Positions 44,225 through 54,007 are shown, numbered from the stretch's first letter. The stretch: DNA of 64,000 nt from Adlercreutzia wanghongyangiae (GCF_035989245.1 NZ_JAYMFF010000015.1:1-64000), one strand, 5' to 3'. Translations and numbers: made by a program. The notes: generated by a model not told the origin, from the letters alone.

Positions 44225-44722
44225 TTAATCGACGGCCTTGCCCTGAAGCATCGCGGCCACCTTGCGGCTGGGCACGTACTTCTTCTTCATCTCGCGGCCC
44301 TCGATGCGCACGCCCATGGAACGGGCGGTGCCGGCCACGATCTCCATGGCGGCCTCGATGGTGTTCGCGTTCAGGTCGGGCATCTTGATCTCGGCGATCT
44401 CGCGCAGCTGATCCTCGGTCAGCGTGCCGGCCACCTGAATCTGCGGGATGGCGGCACCGCTCTTGATGCCGAGCTTCTCCTTGATGAGCACGGCCGCCGG
44501 AGGGGTCTTGCACACAAAGGTGAAGGACTTGTCCTCGTAGACGGTGATCTCGACGGGGATGATGGTGCCGGACTGGTCCTGCGTCTGGGCGTTGAACGCC
44601 TGGCAGAACTGCATGATGTTGACGCCCTGGGCGCCAAGGGCCGGACCGACCGGAGGAGCCGGGTTCGCGGCACCGGCGGGGATTTGCAGCTTTACAAATC
44701 CAGTGACTTTCTTGTCAGCCAT
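44225..44722 (-). CDS. rplK: 50S ribosomal protein L11 with C-terminal extension
   Basis: 165 residues against about 141 in most bacteria. N-terminal KLQIPAGAANPAPPVGPALGAQGVNIMQFCQAFN and C-terminal MPDLNANTIEAAMEIVAGTARSMGVRIEG are standard. About 24 basic residues (REMKKKYVPSRKVAAMLQGKAVD) are added at the end. Binds 23S rRNA at the GTPase centre. Confidence 0.96.
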   Translation of the reverse strand: MADKKVTGFVKLQIPAGAANPAPPVGPALGAQGVNIMQFCQAFNAQTQDQSGTIIPVEITVYEDKSFTFVCKTPPAAVLIKEKLGIKSGAAIPQIQVAGTLTEDQLREIAEIKMPDLNANTIEAAMEIVAGTARSMGVRIEGREMKKKYVPSRKVAAMLQGKAVD

Positions 44723-44765
44723 CTGTGACTACCTTTCAGATGTATCGACTACTACTTCTCTATCA

Positions 44766-44821
44766 CTAAAAACTCGAGGTTCGCGAGAAGCCCCGGTCCA
44801 CGCGGGCACAGCCCCTCGAGT
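44766..44821 (-). terminator. Hairpin with U-run between nusG and rplK
   Basis: ACTCGAGG (44772-44779) pairs with CCTCGAGT (44814-44821) around a GC-rich inner region, followed on the minus strand by TTTTTAG. It may terminate or attenuate read-through into rplK-rplA. Confidence 0.6.
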
Positions 44822-44837
44822 CAAAGTGCTTGCAAAA

Positions 44838-45368
44838 TTAGATCTTCGCCACCTGGTCGAACGACAGCTCGACGGGGGTTTCGCGGCCGAAGATGGAGAC
44901 CATGACCTTCACCTTGCCGGCCTCGGGCATAACCTCGGCCACCGTGCCGTCGAACTCGGCGAGGGGGCCGTGGGTCACCTTCACCGACTGGCCGACTTCC
45001 AGGTTGGAGGAGGTCTTCTTGGGGGCCTCGCGGCTCGTGCGCTTCATGATCTTGTTGTACTCGTCGCGGGTCAGCGCCTGGGGGTTGCCCTGGCTGCCCA
45101 CGAAACCGGTCACGCCGGGCGTGTTGCGCACCGCAGCCCAGCTGCGGTCGTCAAGTTCCATGCGCACCAGCACGTAACCGGGGAATACCTTCTTCTCGCT
45201 CTCGACGCGACGGCCGCCCTCCTTGATCTCGGTGACCATCTCGGTGGGGATCTCGATGCCGAAGACGTTGTTCTCCAGGCCCATAGCCTCGATGCGCTGC
45301 TCGAGGTTCGACTTCACCTTGTTCTCGTAGCCCGAGTAGGTGTGCAGAACGTACCACTTCTTAGCCAT
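44838..45368 (-). CDS. nusG: Transcription factor NusG
   Basis: 176 residues. NGN domain MAKKWYVLHTYSGYENKVKSNLEQRI to FPGYVLVRMELDD, PGVTGFVG, and a C-terminal KOW motif VTHGPLAEFDGTVAEVMPEAGKVKVMVSIFGRETPVELSFDQV. Standard elongation and coupling factor. It follows secE by 3 bp. Confidence 0.97.
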   Translation of the reverse strand: MAKKWYVLHTYSGYENKVKSNLEQRIEAMGLENNVFGIEIPTEMVTEIKEGGRRVESEKKVFPGYVLVRMELDDRSWAAVRNTPGVTGFVGSQGNPQALTRDEYNKIMKRTSREAPKKTSSNLEVGQSVKVTHGPLAEFDGTVAEVMPEAGKVKVMVSIFGRETPVELSFDQVAKI

Positions 45369-45371
45369 CGA

Positions 45372-45776
45372 TTACGCCCCAATCCCAGAGATCAGCACGA
45401 GCAGAGGCGTGATGATCGCGTTGTCGAGAATTGCCACGAAGACGCCGAAGAACAGCAGGGCCACCACGACCACACCGCTCCAACGCAGCACGTCGGTACG
45501 GGTCGGCCACGTGACGCGCTTCATCTCGGCCTTCACATCGCGGAAGAACTGGAAGCGCTTCTTCTTCGGCTTCTCATCGGCCTTCTTCGCGGGCTTGCCG
45601 CTATCGGAGGACTCAGAGGCAGCATCGGCGCTCTTCTTGAACAGGCCCTTTTTCTCGGGTTCGGCCGCAGCAGCCTGAGCTGCCTGCGGGTTGGCCGCCT
45701 CAAGTTCGCGCTCGGCTTTGCGCTGCTGGCGAGCAGCGGAAGCCTTTGCCTTCTGTGTCTTTGATTTCTTAGCCAT
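45372..45776 (-). CDS. secE: Preprotein translocase subunit SecE
   Basis: 134 residues. A Lys/Ala-rich cytoplasmic part of about 70 residues precedes the SecE core FFRDVKAEMKRVTWPTRTDVLRWSGVVVVALLFFGVFVAILDN, with a single membrane helix. The start at 45776 follows AAGGAA. Adjacent to nusG as in nearly all bacteria. Confidence 0.94.
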   Translation of the reverse strand: MAKKSKTQKAKASAARQQRKAERELEAANPQAAQAAAAEPEKKGLFKKSADAASESSDSGKPAKKADEKPKKKRFQFFRDVKAEMKRVTWPTRTDVLRWSGVVVVALLFFGVFVAILDNAIITPLLVLISGIGA

Positions 45777-45846
45777 GGAATTCCTTACAAGACATTCTCT
45801 GTCTAATCGCCAAAAAAGCAGCCATTGGCTGCTCACGTAAACAAGC

Positions 45847-45923
45847 TGGCAGGCCAGGAGGGACTCGAACCCCCAACATGCGGTTTTGGAGACCGCCGCT
45901 CTACCAATTGGAGCTACTGGCCT
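45847..45923 (-). tRNA. tRNA-Trp(CCA)
   Basis: A minus-strand cloverleaf with acceptor AGGCCAG/CTGGCCT, anticodon loop CTCCAAA (anticodon CCA) and encoded CCA. Between rpmG and secE, a place conserved in many bacteria. Confidence 0.96.
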
Positions 45924-45946
45924 ATGCCTGTTTCGAACCTAACCTC

Positions 45947-46096
45947 TTATCGGGTCTCTTTGTGCACCGTGTGCTTGTTGCACCACTTGCAGTACTTCTT
46001 GAGCTCGATACGGTCGGGATTGTTCTGCTTGTTCTTCTTGGTCGTGTAGTTACGGCGCTTGCACTCGGTGCAGGCCAGAGTGACCAGAGTACGCAT
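45947..46096 (-). CDS. rpmG: 50S ribosomal protein L33 (zinc form)
   Basis: 49 residues read directly from the minus strand: it begins MRTLVTLACTECKRRNYTT and ends KHTVHKETR. Four cysteines, CTEC (9-12) and CKWC (36-39), form a zinc ribbon. AAAGGAG lies before the ATG at 46096. It sits between tuf and tRNA-Trp. Confidence 0.95.
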   Translation of the reverse strand: MRTLVTLACTECKRRNYTTKKNKQNNPDRIELKKYCKWCNKHTVHKETR

Positions 46097-46163
46097 GAAT
46101 TCTCCTTTTACCTATAAAACGAAAACGCAGGGTTGATCATACACATGAAACGCAGGAAGGAGA

Positions 46164-46190
46164 GGGGCTGTTCGGTGAAGGAACAGCCCC
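46164..46190 (-). terminator. Hairpin after tuf
   Basis: A 10-bp stem GGGGCTGTTC/GAACAGCCCC with a 7-nt loop. The sequence after it is C/T-rich, not a clean U-run, so partial termination is likely. Confidence 0.55.
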
Positions 46191-46218
46191 TTCCGTCAAA
46201 TCAATCAGTAAGCTGAAC

Positions 46219-47421
<1,203 letters not shown>

Positions 47422-47501
47422 GTTTCATCCTCCTTCAAGGGTGATTGCGAAACGAATTTCAACAAAATAAACGCGCCCAAAAAGGACGCGGTAAATCTAA
47501 T

Positions 47502-47578
47502 GGTAGCGGTGACTGGATTTGAACCAGTGACGCCACGGGTATGAACCGTGTGCTCTGACCAACTGAGCTACACCGCCA
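47502..47578 (-). tRNA. tRNA-Met(CAT), elongator type
   Basis: Minus strand, acceptor GGCGGTG, anticodon loop TTCATAC, encoded CCA. The first base pairs normally, and the stem lacks the three G-C pairs of initiator tRNA, so it is read as the elongator. Confidence 0.93.
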
Positions 47579-47580
47579 AG

Positions 47581-47656
47581 TGGAGCCTGCGACCGGACTT
47601 GAACCGGTGACCTCTTCGTTACCAACGAAGTGCTCTACCGACTGAGCTACACAGGC
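47581..47656 (-). tRNA. tRNA-Thr(GGT)
   Basis: Minus strand, acceptor GCCTGTG, anticodon loop TTGGTAA (anticodon GGT), encoded CCA. Only two bases from tRNA-Met. Confidence 0.95.
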
Positions 47657-47662
47657 GAGAAA

Positions 47663-47747
47663 TGGTGGGCGCGCTAGGATTCGAACCTAGGTAGGCATAA
47701 CCAACGGGTTTACAGCCCGTCCCCTTTAACCACTCGGGCACACGCCC
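47663..47747 (-). tRNA. tRNA-Tyr(GTA)
   Basis: An 85-nt minus-strand class II tRNA with a long variable arm, anticodon loop CTGTAAA (anticodon GTA) and encoded CCA. First gene of the translation operon. Confidence 0.96.
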
Positions 47748-47825
47748 ATTTCGGCGCTGAATTCATGTGTACTTTTCAAGCTGCCACTCGCTGCTCACGA
47801 ATCCCGTGAAAAGCGAGCGAACGGA

Positions 47826-47854
47826 ATAATACGCTACGGCAACGAACGTGTCAA
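47826..47854 (-). promoter_or_regulatory. Consensus promoter of the tRNA-tuf operon
   Basis: Minus strand: -35 TTGACA (47849-47854), exactly 17 bp, -10 TATTAT (47826-47831). The best sigma-70 match in the window. A perfect palindrome, ACACGCCC-CC-GGGCGTGT (47861-47878), lies just upstream of the -35. Confidence 0.88.
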
Positions 47855-47953
47855 CCGTTTACACGCCCCCGGGCGTGTCTCCATCATTCCTCCCCAAAAT
47901 TGCGCTTACCTTATATATAGCTGTCGGGCGCCTCATCTAATTCCCTCCGCGCG

Positions 47954-47962
47954 TGCTATGAT
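47954..47962 (+). promoter_or_regulatory. Extended -10 promoter of the NlpC/P60 gene
   Basis: TGC-TATGAT, 48 bp before the ATG. No clear -35. The same word occurs in front of other genes in the window. Confidence 0.6.
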
Positions 47963-48009
47963 AGGGCAAATTCATCGCCCATGCCCGACGGGGCAGAAGG
48001 ATATACGCT

Positions 48010-49260
48010 ATGACCGAGCAAAACCATCTGTTGAGCCGCCGCACCTTTGTGGGAGGGGCTGCCGTGCTGGGCGCCTCGCTGTGCCTGCCGGCCATCACTC
48101 CCCTTTCGGCCCACGCCGTTACCGCCGCCGAGAAGCAGGCGGAGGCCAGCGCGGCCCTGGAGAAGCTGAACGCCCTCAACGAGCAGTTCGACCACGCCAC
48201 GGAAACCTACAACGCCGCGCTGATGGATCAAGAGGCGGCCCAATCGCGTATGGACGAGGCCCAGACCCGCATCGACGAGGCCTCGGCGCGCATCGGGGTG
48301 CTGCAGGACCATCTGGGCACCCGCGCCCGCTCCATGTACCGCTCCGGGTCCACCACCTTCCTCGACCTGCTGCTGGGCGCCACGTCGTTTCAGGCCTTCG
48401 CCCAGAACTGGGACCTGCTGAACGACATGAACGAGAACGACGCCTCCATGGTCAGCGAGACGAAGACCTTGCGCGCCGAGGTTGAATCCGAGAAGGCCGT
48501 GTACGAGGAGCAGCGCAACGTGGCCGCCGCGAAGGCTCAGGAGGCCGAGGAGAGCGCCGCCAAGGCCGACGCTCTCGTGCAAGAAGCCCAAAACGTGTAC
48601 GACTCCCTGTCCGCCGAGGCGGCCCAGCTGCTAGCCGAGGAGGAGGCCGCTCGCGAAGCCGCCGCCCTGGAGGCTGCGCGCCGCGCCGAGGAGGAGGCGG
48701 CCCGCCAAGCGGCTGCCGAGGAGGCGAACCGGGGCAATTCGAACTCGAATTCCAACTCCAGCTCCAATTCGAACTCCAGCAGCGGCAACGGCGGCAACAA
48801 CAACGGCAATTCCTCGTCGGGCAACGGCGGCAATTCCAATAGCGGCAATTCCGGGAACTCCGGCGGCTCCAACTCCAGCAGCTCCGGCTCCGGCTCCGGA
48901 AGCTCCAGCTCGGGCAGCTCCAACAACTCCAAGCCCCAGTCGGTTTCCGGCGGTACCGTGGTCAGCCGCGCCCAGGCCCAGCTAGGCAAACCCTATGTGC
49001 GCGGCGGCGTGGGCCCCGACAGCTACGACTGCTCGGGTCTGGTGGGCTACTGCCTGACCGGCGAGCACAAGCGCTGGTGCACCACGGGCACCATCGAGGG
49101 CTGGACGCGCGTGAGCAACCCCCAGCCGGGCGACATCTGCATCCGTCCTGGCCACACCGGCGTCTACATCGGAGGCGGCCAGATGATCCACGCCTCCACG
49201 CCCAAAACCGGCGTTATCGTCGGATCGGTGAAGTCGAACATGTGGTACGTGCGCTACTAG
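48010..49260 (+). CDS. TAT-exported NlpC/P60 peptidoglycan hydrolase with coiled coil
   Basis: 416 residues. Twin-arginine signal LSRRTFVGGAAVLGASLCLPAITPLSAHA (about 8-36). A long coiled coil (about 39-235) in the style of CwlO/PcsB-type hydrolases, with a conserved RARSMYRSGSTTFLDLLLGATSFQAF hinge. Then a low-complexity Asn/Ser/Gly linker of about 80 residues and a C-terminal NlpC/P60 domain with catalytic Cys in SYDCSGLVGYC and His in PGHTGVYIGGGQMIHAS. It probably cuts stem peptides outside the cell. A paralogue lies at 54008-55165 on the other strand. Confidence 0.9.
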   Translation: MTEQNHLLSRRTFVGGAAVLGASLCLPAITPLSAHAVTAAEKQAEASAALEKLNALNEQFDHATETYNAALMDQEAAQSRMDEAQTRIDEASARIGVLQDHLGTRARSMYRSGSTTFLDLLLGATSFQAFAQNWDLLNDMNENDASMVSETKTLRAEVESEKAVYEEQRNVAAAKAQEAEESAAKADALVQEAQNVYDSLSAEAAQLLAEEEAAREAAALEAARRAEEEAARQAAAEEANRGNSNSNSNSSSNSNSSSGNGGNNNGNSSSGNGGNSNSGNSGNSGGSNSSSSGSGSGSSSSGSSNNSKPQSVSGGTVVSRAQAQLGKPYVRGGVGPDSYDCSGLVGYCLTGEHKRWCTTGTIEGWTRVSNPQPGDICIRPGHTGVYIGGGQMIHASTPKTGVIVGSVKSNMWYVRY

Positions 49261-49288
49261 AGCCGACCATCTCAAACGCTTGATAGGA

Positions 49289-49321
49289 AAAAGGGGAATC
49301 CCCGACGGGGATTCCCCTTTT
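49289..49321. terminator. Terminator after the NlpC/P60 gene
   Basis: A perfect 15-bp stem AAAAGGGGAATCCCC with its complement, 3-nt loop, ending in TTTT. It also has an A/T-rich end on the other strand, so it can serve the converging flavodiiron gene. Confidence 0.88.
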
Positions 49322-49356
49322 CGTTACAGCTGATCGCAGGCTCGCGAGATGTACGC

Positions 49357-50550
49357 TTACGCTTCCTTCTCGTGGAACAGGCTCACATACTCCACCACGG
49401 CATCGTGCAGGCGGTTCAGGCCCTCGGTATCTTCCACCCACTGATGGGTGAAGGGAGCCTCGGGCAGCGTGAACTTGCAGCTCTCCAAGGCCTGGTACAC
49501 CTCATTGGGCCCCATGGGCGCCCAACCGTAGCTGCCGAAGGGAATGCCCACGCGCCCGGCCGGCGCCAGCCCGCGCATATAGCACAGGAAAGCCGACACC
49601 GTGGGCATCATGGTCTTGTTCAACGTGGGCGAGCCCACGGCGATGTAGCGGGCGGAAAGCACCTCGGCCATGATGTCGGAGATATGGTTCACCTTCAAAT
49701 CCAACAGGCGCGCCGGAATGCCCATCTCCACGAAGGCCTCGGTGATCTCCACCGCCATGGCCTCGGTGGTGTGCCACATGGAGTCGTACACCACGAGCGC
49801 GTACTCGTCGGGCGTGCCCGAACTCCACTTCCGGTACATCTCCAGAATCTCAGGCACGTGGCTGCGCCAGATGATGCCGTGAGCCGGAGCGATCATGTCG
49901 AACGTGAGCGGGGCCAGGGCCTTCAGAGCCGCTTCCACGTTCTTGCCGTAGGGCATCACGATGTTCGCGTAGTACTTCTGCGCTTGCACCAGCACCTCGG
50001 GCAGCCCCACCTCATCGTCGAAGCGCTTCGAGGAAGCGTAATGCTGGCCGAAGGAGTCGTTGGAGAAGAGGATGCGGTCGTACTCGTCGTAGGTGACCAT
50101 GGAGTCGGGCCAGTGCACCATGGGCGTCTGCACGAAGGAAAGCGTGCGCTTGCCGATGTCCAGGGTGTCGCCCGTCTTCACGCCCGCCAGGTTCAACCCC
50201 TCGCCGTAATGGGCGACCAGACCCTGCACGCCCTTCGGCGCTCCGGTGATGATGGTGGCGTTGGGCGCGATGGCGGCCAGGGCGGGCAGGCCGCCGGAAT
50301 GGTCCATCTCCACATGGTTCGACACGATGTAGTCGATGGCGGCCGGGTCGACAATGGTGCGGATGCGCTCCACCAGCTCGTCCACGAAGGGCCGCTTGCA
50401 GGTATCGATGAGGGTGATCTTCTCATCCAGAATCAGGTAGGCGTTGTAGGTGCTGCCGCGCTCGGTCGTGTAGCCGTGAAAATTGCGCTCGTTCCAATCG
50501 ACGCCGCCCACCCAGAACACATCCGGCTTGATCTCGACTGCTTTCAGCAT
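49357..50550 (-). CDS. Flavodiiron protein (A-type flavoprotein)
   Basis: 397 residues. N-terminal metallo-beta-lactamase-like domain with diiron ligands in NHVEMDHSGG (His, Glu, Asp), a His in TPMVHWPDSM, Asp in FSNDSFGQHYA and His in APAHGIIWR. C-terminal flavodoxin domain with ALVVYDSMWHTTEAMA (FMN phosphate loop) and AVGSPTLNKTMMPTVSAFL. It reduces O2 to water, or NO to N2O, protecting anaerobes. No rubredoxin is fused, so it needs an outside donor. The start at 50550 has GAGGAG upstream. Confidence 0.93.
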   Translation of the reverse strand: MLKAVEIKPDVFWVGGVDWNERNFHGYTTERGSTYNAYLILDEKITLIDTCKRPFVDELVERIRTIVDPAAIDYIVSNHVEMDHSGGLPALAAIAPNATIITGAPKGVQGLVAHYGEGLNLAGVKTGDTLDIGKRTLSFVQTPMVHWPDSMVTYDEYDRILFSNDSFGQHYASSKRFDDEVGLPEVLVQAQKYYANIVMPYGKNVEAALKALAPLTFDMIAPAHGIIWRSHVPEILEMYRKWSSGTPDEYALVVYDSMWHTTEAMAVEITEAFVEMGIPARLLDLKVNHISDIMAEVLSARYIAVGSPTLNKTMMPTVSAFLCYMRGLAPAGRVGIPFGSYGWAPMGPNEVYQALESCKFTLPEAPFTHQWVEDTEGLNRLHDAVVEYVSLFHEKEA

Positions 50551-50599
50551 AATGTCTCCTCGCCTGTACGGATTACGACAACATGGTAGCTCCAACGCA

Positions 50600-50631
50600 A
50601 ACGAGGCACCCTCTGCTCGGGATGCCTCGTT
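50600..50631 (-). terminator. Probable terminator of the symporter gene
   Basis: Stem AACGAGGCA/TGCCTCGTT around 14 nt, between the symporter and the flavodiiron gene. The U-run is weak. Confidence 0.5.
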
Positions 50632-50650
50632 GAGAAATCGTTTTGTCCGC

Positions 50651-50772
50651 GGCGCCGGAGTGTCCGGCAACGCCCGTGCTCAAGCAATGGCTCGCTCGGC
50701 GGAACAGGACATTTAGTCCTGTTCCGTTCGCTGCGCAACCTGCGCGCGGGCACCGCCGGACACTCCGACGCC
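50651..50772. repeat. Nested palindromic element A
   Basis: Outer arms of 18 bp (50651-50668 and 50755-50772, 17/18 complementary). An inner perfect 11-bp hairpin CGGAACAGGAC/GTCCTGTTCCG at 50700-50726. It contains CTCGCTCGGCGGAACAG (50691-50707) and CTGTTCCGTTCGCTGCG (50719-50735), both shared exactly with element B. Lies just after the symporter stop. Confidence 0.8.
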
Positions 50773-50790
50773 CCTGCTTTAACGCGCTCG

Positions 50791-52353
50791 TTACACGTCC
50801 AACTCCATATAGGTGTCGAAGTCGTCGGTGACCTCCTTCGAAGGCTCCTTGGTCAGTTTCGACACCACGATGATGACGACGAGCGCCAGCACGAAGCCGG
50901 GCAGCAGCTCGTACACGGCGAACCAGCCACCCAGAGGCGCGATGAGGTTCTTCCAGATGACCACCGTGGCCGCACCGGTCAGCATGCCGGCAATGGCACC
51001 GGGCAGGGTGGTGCGGCGCCAGTACAGCGAGCACAGCATAAGCGGGCCGAACGACGCGCCGAAGCCGGCCCAGGCGTAGGACACGATGTCGAAAATGGAC
51101 GAGTTCTGGTCCATAGCCAGGAAAATACCCAGCAGCAGCACGGCGGTCAGGGTCAGACGGGCCACGATCATCACCTGGTTGTCGGTGGCATCGCGCTTGA
51201 TGAGGCCCTTGAAGATGTTGGTGGCCACGGCCGAACCGGAAATGAGCAGGTAGCTGGACGACGAACTCATGGCCGCCGCGAAGATGCCCGACACCACCAG
51301 CCCGCAGAAGAAGCTGGGCAGAAGCATGCGCGACAGCACGATGAACACGCTCTCGGCCGCCGACTGGCTGAGGAACTCGGTGGGAATGACCGCGCGTCCG
51401 ATAAGGCCGATGCACACCGCCGAGGACAGCGACACCACGAGCCAGATCATGGCGATCATGCGCGACTTCTTGATCTCGTCGGAGTGACGGATGGACATGA
51501 AGCGGATGAGCACCTGGGGCATGCCGAAATAGCCGAGGCCCCACGCCAAGCCGCTCACGATGGTGATGAGGCCGTAGGTGCCGGCCGGCCCGAACAGAGG
51601 CTCGTTGCCCTCCACCAGCTGGTTGCCCGCCTCATCGAGCAACGGCGTGGCGATCTCGGTGCCCGACAGGAAGCCGGGAATGTTCTGCAGGAACGTGACG
51701 GTGTTCTCCACGCCGCCAGCCGCCGTAACGGAACCCACGAACACCGTGGCCAGGGCCAGGAACATGAGCGTACCCTGCACCAGGTCGGTGGTGCACACCG
51801 ACAGATAACCGCCCATGAAGGTGTACAGGAACACGATGATGGCACCGATGACCATCATGACGCCGTAGTCCCAGCCGAACAGCGTAGCGAACAGCTTGCC
51901 CACGGTGACGAAGCACGACGCCGTGTAGATGGTGAAGAACAGCAGAATGATGACCGCCGCAATGGTCATGAGGATGTGCTTCGTATCGTGGAAGCGGTTG
52001 CTGAAGAAGTCGGGCACCGTGATGGCGTTACCAGCCTTCTCGGAGTACTTGCGCAGGCGCCGCGCCACGAACTTCCAGTTCAGGTACGTGCCGATGGCCA
52101 GGCCGATGGCCGTCCACATGGCATCGGACGCGCCGGTGAAGTAGGCCACACCGGGCAGGCCCATCAAAAGCCATCCCGACATGTCCGAGGCCTCGGCCGA
52201 CAGGGCCGTGAGCCACGGGCCCAGGCCGCGGCCGCCGAGGAAGTACTCCTCGCTCGACGAGTTGGAGCGCTTGGCGTACACGAAGCCGATGACCACTACT
52301 ACGACGAAGTAGAGCAGCATGGCGAGTACGACTTGCATATCGCTTTCGATCAT
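50791..52353 (-). CDS. Sodium:solute symporter (PutP-like)
   Basis: 520 residues, about 13 membrane helices. SSS-family marks: YFLGGRGLGPWLTALSAEASDMSGWLLMGLPG near the N terminus, GGYLSVCTTDLVQG, GYFGMPQVLIRFMSIR and SSSSYLLISGSAVATNIFKG. Closest in pattern to proline/sodium symporters, but the amino acid is not proved. AAAGGGGGAAAC precedes the ATG. Flanked on both sides by nested palindromes A and B. Confidence 0.9.
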   Translation of the reverse strand: MIESDMQVVLAMLLYFVVVVVIGFVYAKRSNSSSEEYFLGGRGLGPWLTALSAEASDMSGWLLMGLPGVAYFTGASDAMWTAIGLAIGTYLNWKFVARRLRKYSEKAGNAITVPDFFSNRFHDTKHILMTIAAVIILLFFTIYTASCFVTVGKLFATLFGWDYGVMMVIGAIIVFLYTFMGGYLSVCTTDLVQGTLMFLALATVFVGSVTAAGGVENTVTFLQNIPGFLSGTEIATPLLDEAGNQLVEGNEPLFGPAGTYGLITIVSGLAWGLGYFGMPQVLIRFMSIRHSDEIKKSRMIAMIWLVVSLSSAVCIGLIGRAVIPTEFLSQSAAESVFIVLSRMLLPSFFCGLVVSGIFAAAMSSSSSYLLISGSAVATNIFKGLIKRDATDNQVMIVARLTLTAVLLLGIFLAMDQNSSIFDIVSYAWAGFGASFGPLMLCSLYWRRTTLPGAIAGMLTGAATVVIWKNLIAPLGGWFAVYELLPGFVLALVVIIVVSKLTKEPSKEVTDDFDTYMELDV

Positions 52354-52392
52354 GTTTCCCCCTTTTCAGGTTCTTCTTGCGACTCCCCGGGG

Positions 52393-52505
52393 GTCGGAGT
52401 TGGCGGAGGGGCATCGCGCTCAAACAGTCCTCGCTCGGCGGAACAGCCCACCGGACTGTTCCGTTCGCTGCGGAACTCCGCGCGAACCCCTCCGCCAACT
52501 CCGAC
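52393..52505. repeat. Nested palindromic element B
   Basis: Perfect 19-bp outer arms (52393-52411 and 52487-52505). An inner CGGAACAG/CTGTTCCG hairpin. The two 17-bp core words of element A recur at 52430-52446 and 52456-52472. The outer arms differ from those of A. Lies between the divergent symporter and aminotransferase genes. Confidence 0.8.
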
Positions 52506-52640
52506 TCCGATCAACCATTGATCGTGCTGAAGTCCCACATTGACGGATATTCCTCCGATCTTCGGGATTATACTTTACCGTACTGGAGTAGGCGGCCGCA
52601 TCTTGTGCGGGCGAACAGTTTAACGGCGAAAGGATGGGAC

Positions 52641-53930
52641 ATGCCGCGCTACGCAGATATGTCGAAAGCGGAATTAGAGGCAGAGCTGGCGCAGGTGCGC
52701 GCCCGCTACGACGAGATGGTGGCCCGCAGGCTTTCCCTGAACATGGCGCGCGGCAAGCCGTCGGCGGCCCAGTTAGAATTGTCGCTGCCGATGCTGGACA
52801 TTCTGGATGCCGCCGCCGACCTGACCGCCGAGGACGGCACCGACTGCCGCAACTACGGCGTGCTCGACGGCATTCCCGAAGCGAAGCGCCTCATGGCGAC
52901 GCTGCTGGACGATGAGCCCGAAAATGTTATCGTGCTGGGCAACGCCAGCCTCACGGCCATGTACGACGCCATGGTGCGCCTCATGTTGTTCGGCACCCAG
53001 GGCTCCACGCCATGGGCCCAGCTGCCGGAGGTGAAGTGGCTGTGCCCCGTGCCGGGCTACGACCGGCACTTCACCATCTGCGAGGCCCTGGGCATCCAGA
53101 TGATTCCCGTACCCATGGACGAGAACGGCCCGATCATGGACGAGGTGGAGCGCCTCGTGGCCAACGACGCCGCCGTGAAGGGCATCTGGTGCGTGCCGAA
53201 GTACTCGAACCCTACGGGCGCCACCTACTCCGACGAGGTGGTACGCCGCCTGGCGGCCATGGAATGCGCCGCCCCTGATTTCCGCATTTTCTGGGACAAC
53301 GCCTACGCCGTGCACCATTTCTCCGACGATCCCGCCGAGCAGGACGCCGTGCTCGACATCGCCGTTGCCTGCCGCGACGCGGGCAACCCCGATCGCTACC
53401 TGAAGTTCGGCTCAACTTCGAAGATCACTTTCCCCGGTGCCGGAGTGGCGGCCGCGGCGGCAAGCCCTGCCAACGTGGCCGAGATCAAGCGCCACATGAA
53501 CGCCCAGGCCATCGGCCACGACAAACTGAACCAGCTGCGCCACGCGCGCTTCCTGAACGAGGGCGCGGGCCTTGCTGAGCACATGGCGCGCCACGGGGCC
53601 CTCATGGAGCCGAAGTTCCGCCTGGTGACCGAACGACTTGAAGCCGAGCTGGGCGGTGCCGGCATTGCCACCTGGACGAATCCGCGCGGCGGCTACTTCG
53701 TCAGCTTCGAGGGACCGGCCGGTACGGCGCGTCGCATCGTGGATTTGGCCCGCACCGCCGGCGTGGTGATGACCGGCGCCGGTGCCACCTGGCCCTACGG
53801 CGACGACCCCGCCGATTCCAACATCCGCATCGCGCCATCGCTGCCTCCCCTGGAAGAGCTGGACGAGGCCATGGACGTATTCACCTGCTGCGTGAAGCTG
53901 GCCGCCCTGGAGCAGTTGCTGGGCGCCTAG
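52641..53930 (+). CDS. Aminotransferase class I, aspartate aminotransferase Ic-like
   Basis: 429 residues. Begins with a short helix typical of the long AspC-like subgroup, then LSLNMARGKPSAAQLELS. PLP lysine in KFGSTSKITFPGAGV, PKYSNPTGATYS, FWDNAYAVHHF and a C-terminal Arg in SNIRIAPSLPP. It probably interconverts aspartate and oxaloacetate, or a related pair. The start at 52641 has AAAGGATGGGAC upstream. Upstream frame to 52377 overlaps element B and is not coding. Confidence 0.9.
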   Translation: MPRYADMSKAELEAELAQVRARYDEMVARRLSLNMARGKPSAAQLELSLPMLDILDAAADLTAEDGTDCRNYGVLDGIPEAKRLMATLLDDEPENVIVLGNASLTAMYDAMVRLMLFGTQGSTPWAQLPEVKWLCPVPGYDRHFTICEALGIQMIPVPMDENGPIMDEVERLVANDAAVKGIWCVPKYSNPTGATYSDEVVRRLAAMECAAPDFRIFWDNAYAVHHFSDDPAEQDAVLDIAVACRDAGNPDRYLKFGSTSKITFPGAGVAAAAASPANVAEIKRHMNAQAIGHDKLNQLRHARFLNEGAGLAEHMARHGALMEPKFRLVTERLEAELGGAGIATWTNPRGGYFVSFEGPAGTARRIVDLARTAGVVMTGAGATWPYGDDPADSNIRIAPSLPPLEELDEAMDVFTCCVKLAALEQLLGA

Positions 53931-53952
53931 CCTCCCCCGCTCGCACAGTATG

Positions 53953-53976
53953 AAGGGCTCCCCGCGGGGAGCCCTT
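53953..53976. terminator. Bidirectional terminator
   Basis: An 11-bp stem AAGGGCTCCCC/GGGGAGCCCTT with a 2-base centre, followed by CTTCTT. Between the converging aminotransferase and NlpC/P60 genes. Confidence 0.8.
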
Positions 53977-54007
53977 CTTCGTGGAACATCAGATCACTTG
54001 CGCGCGC

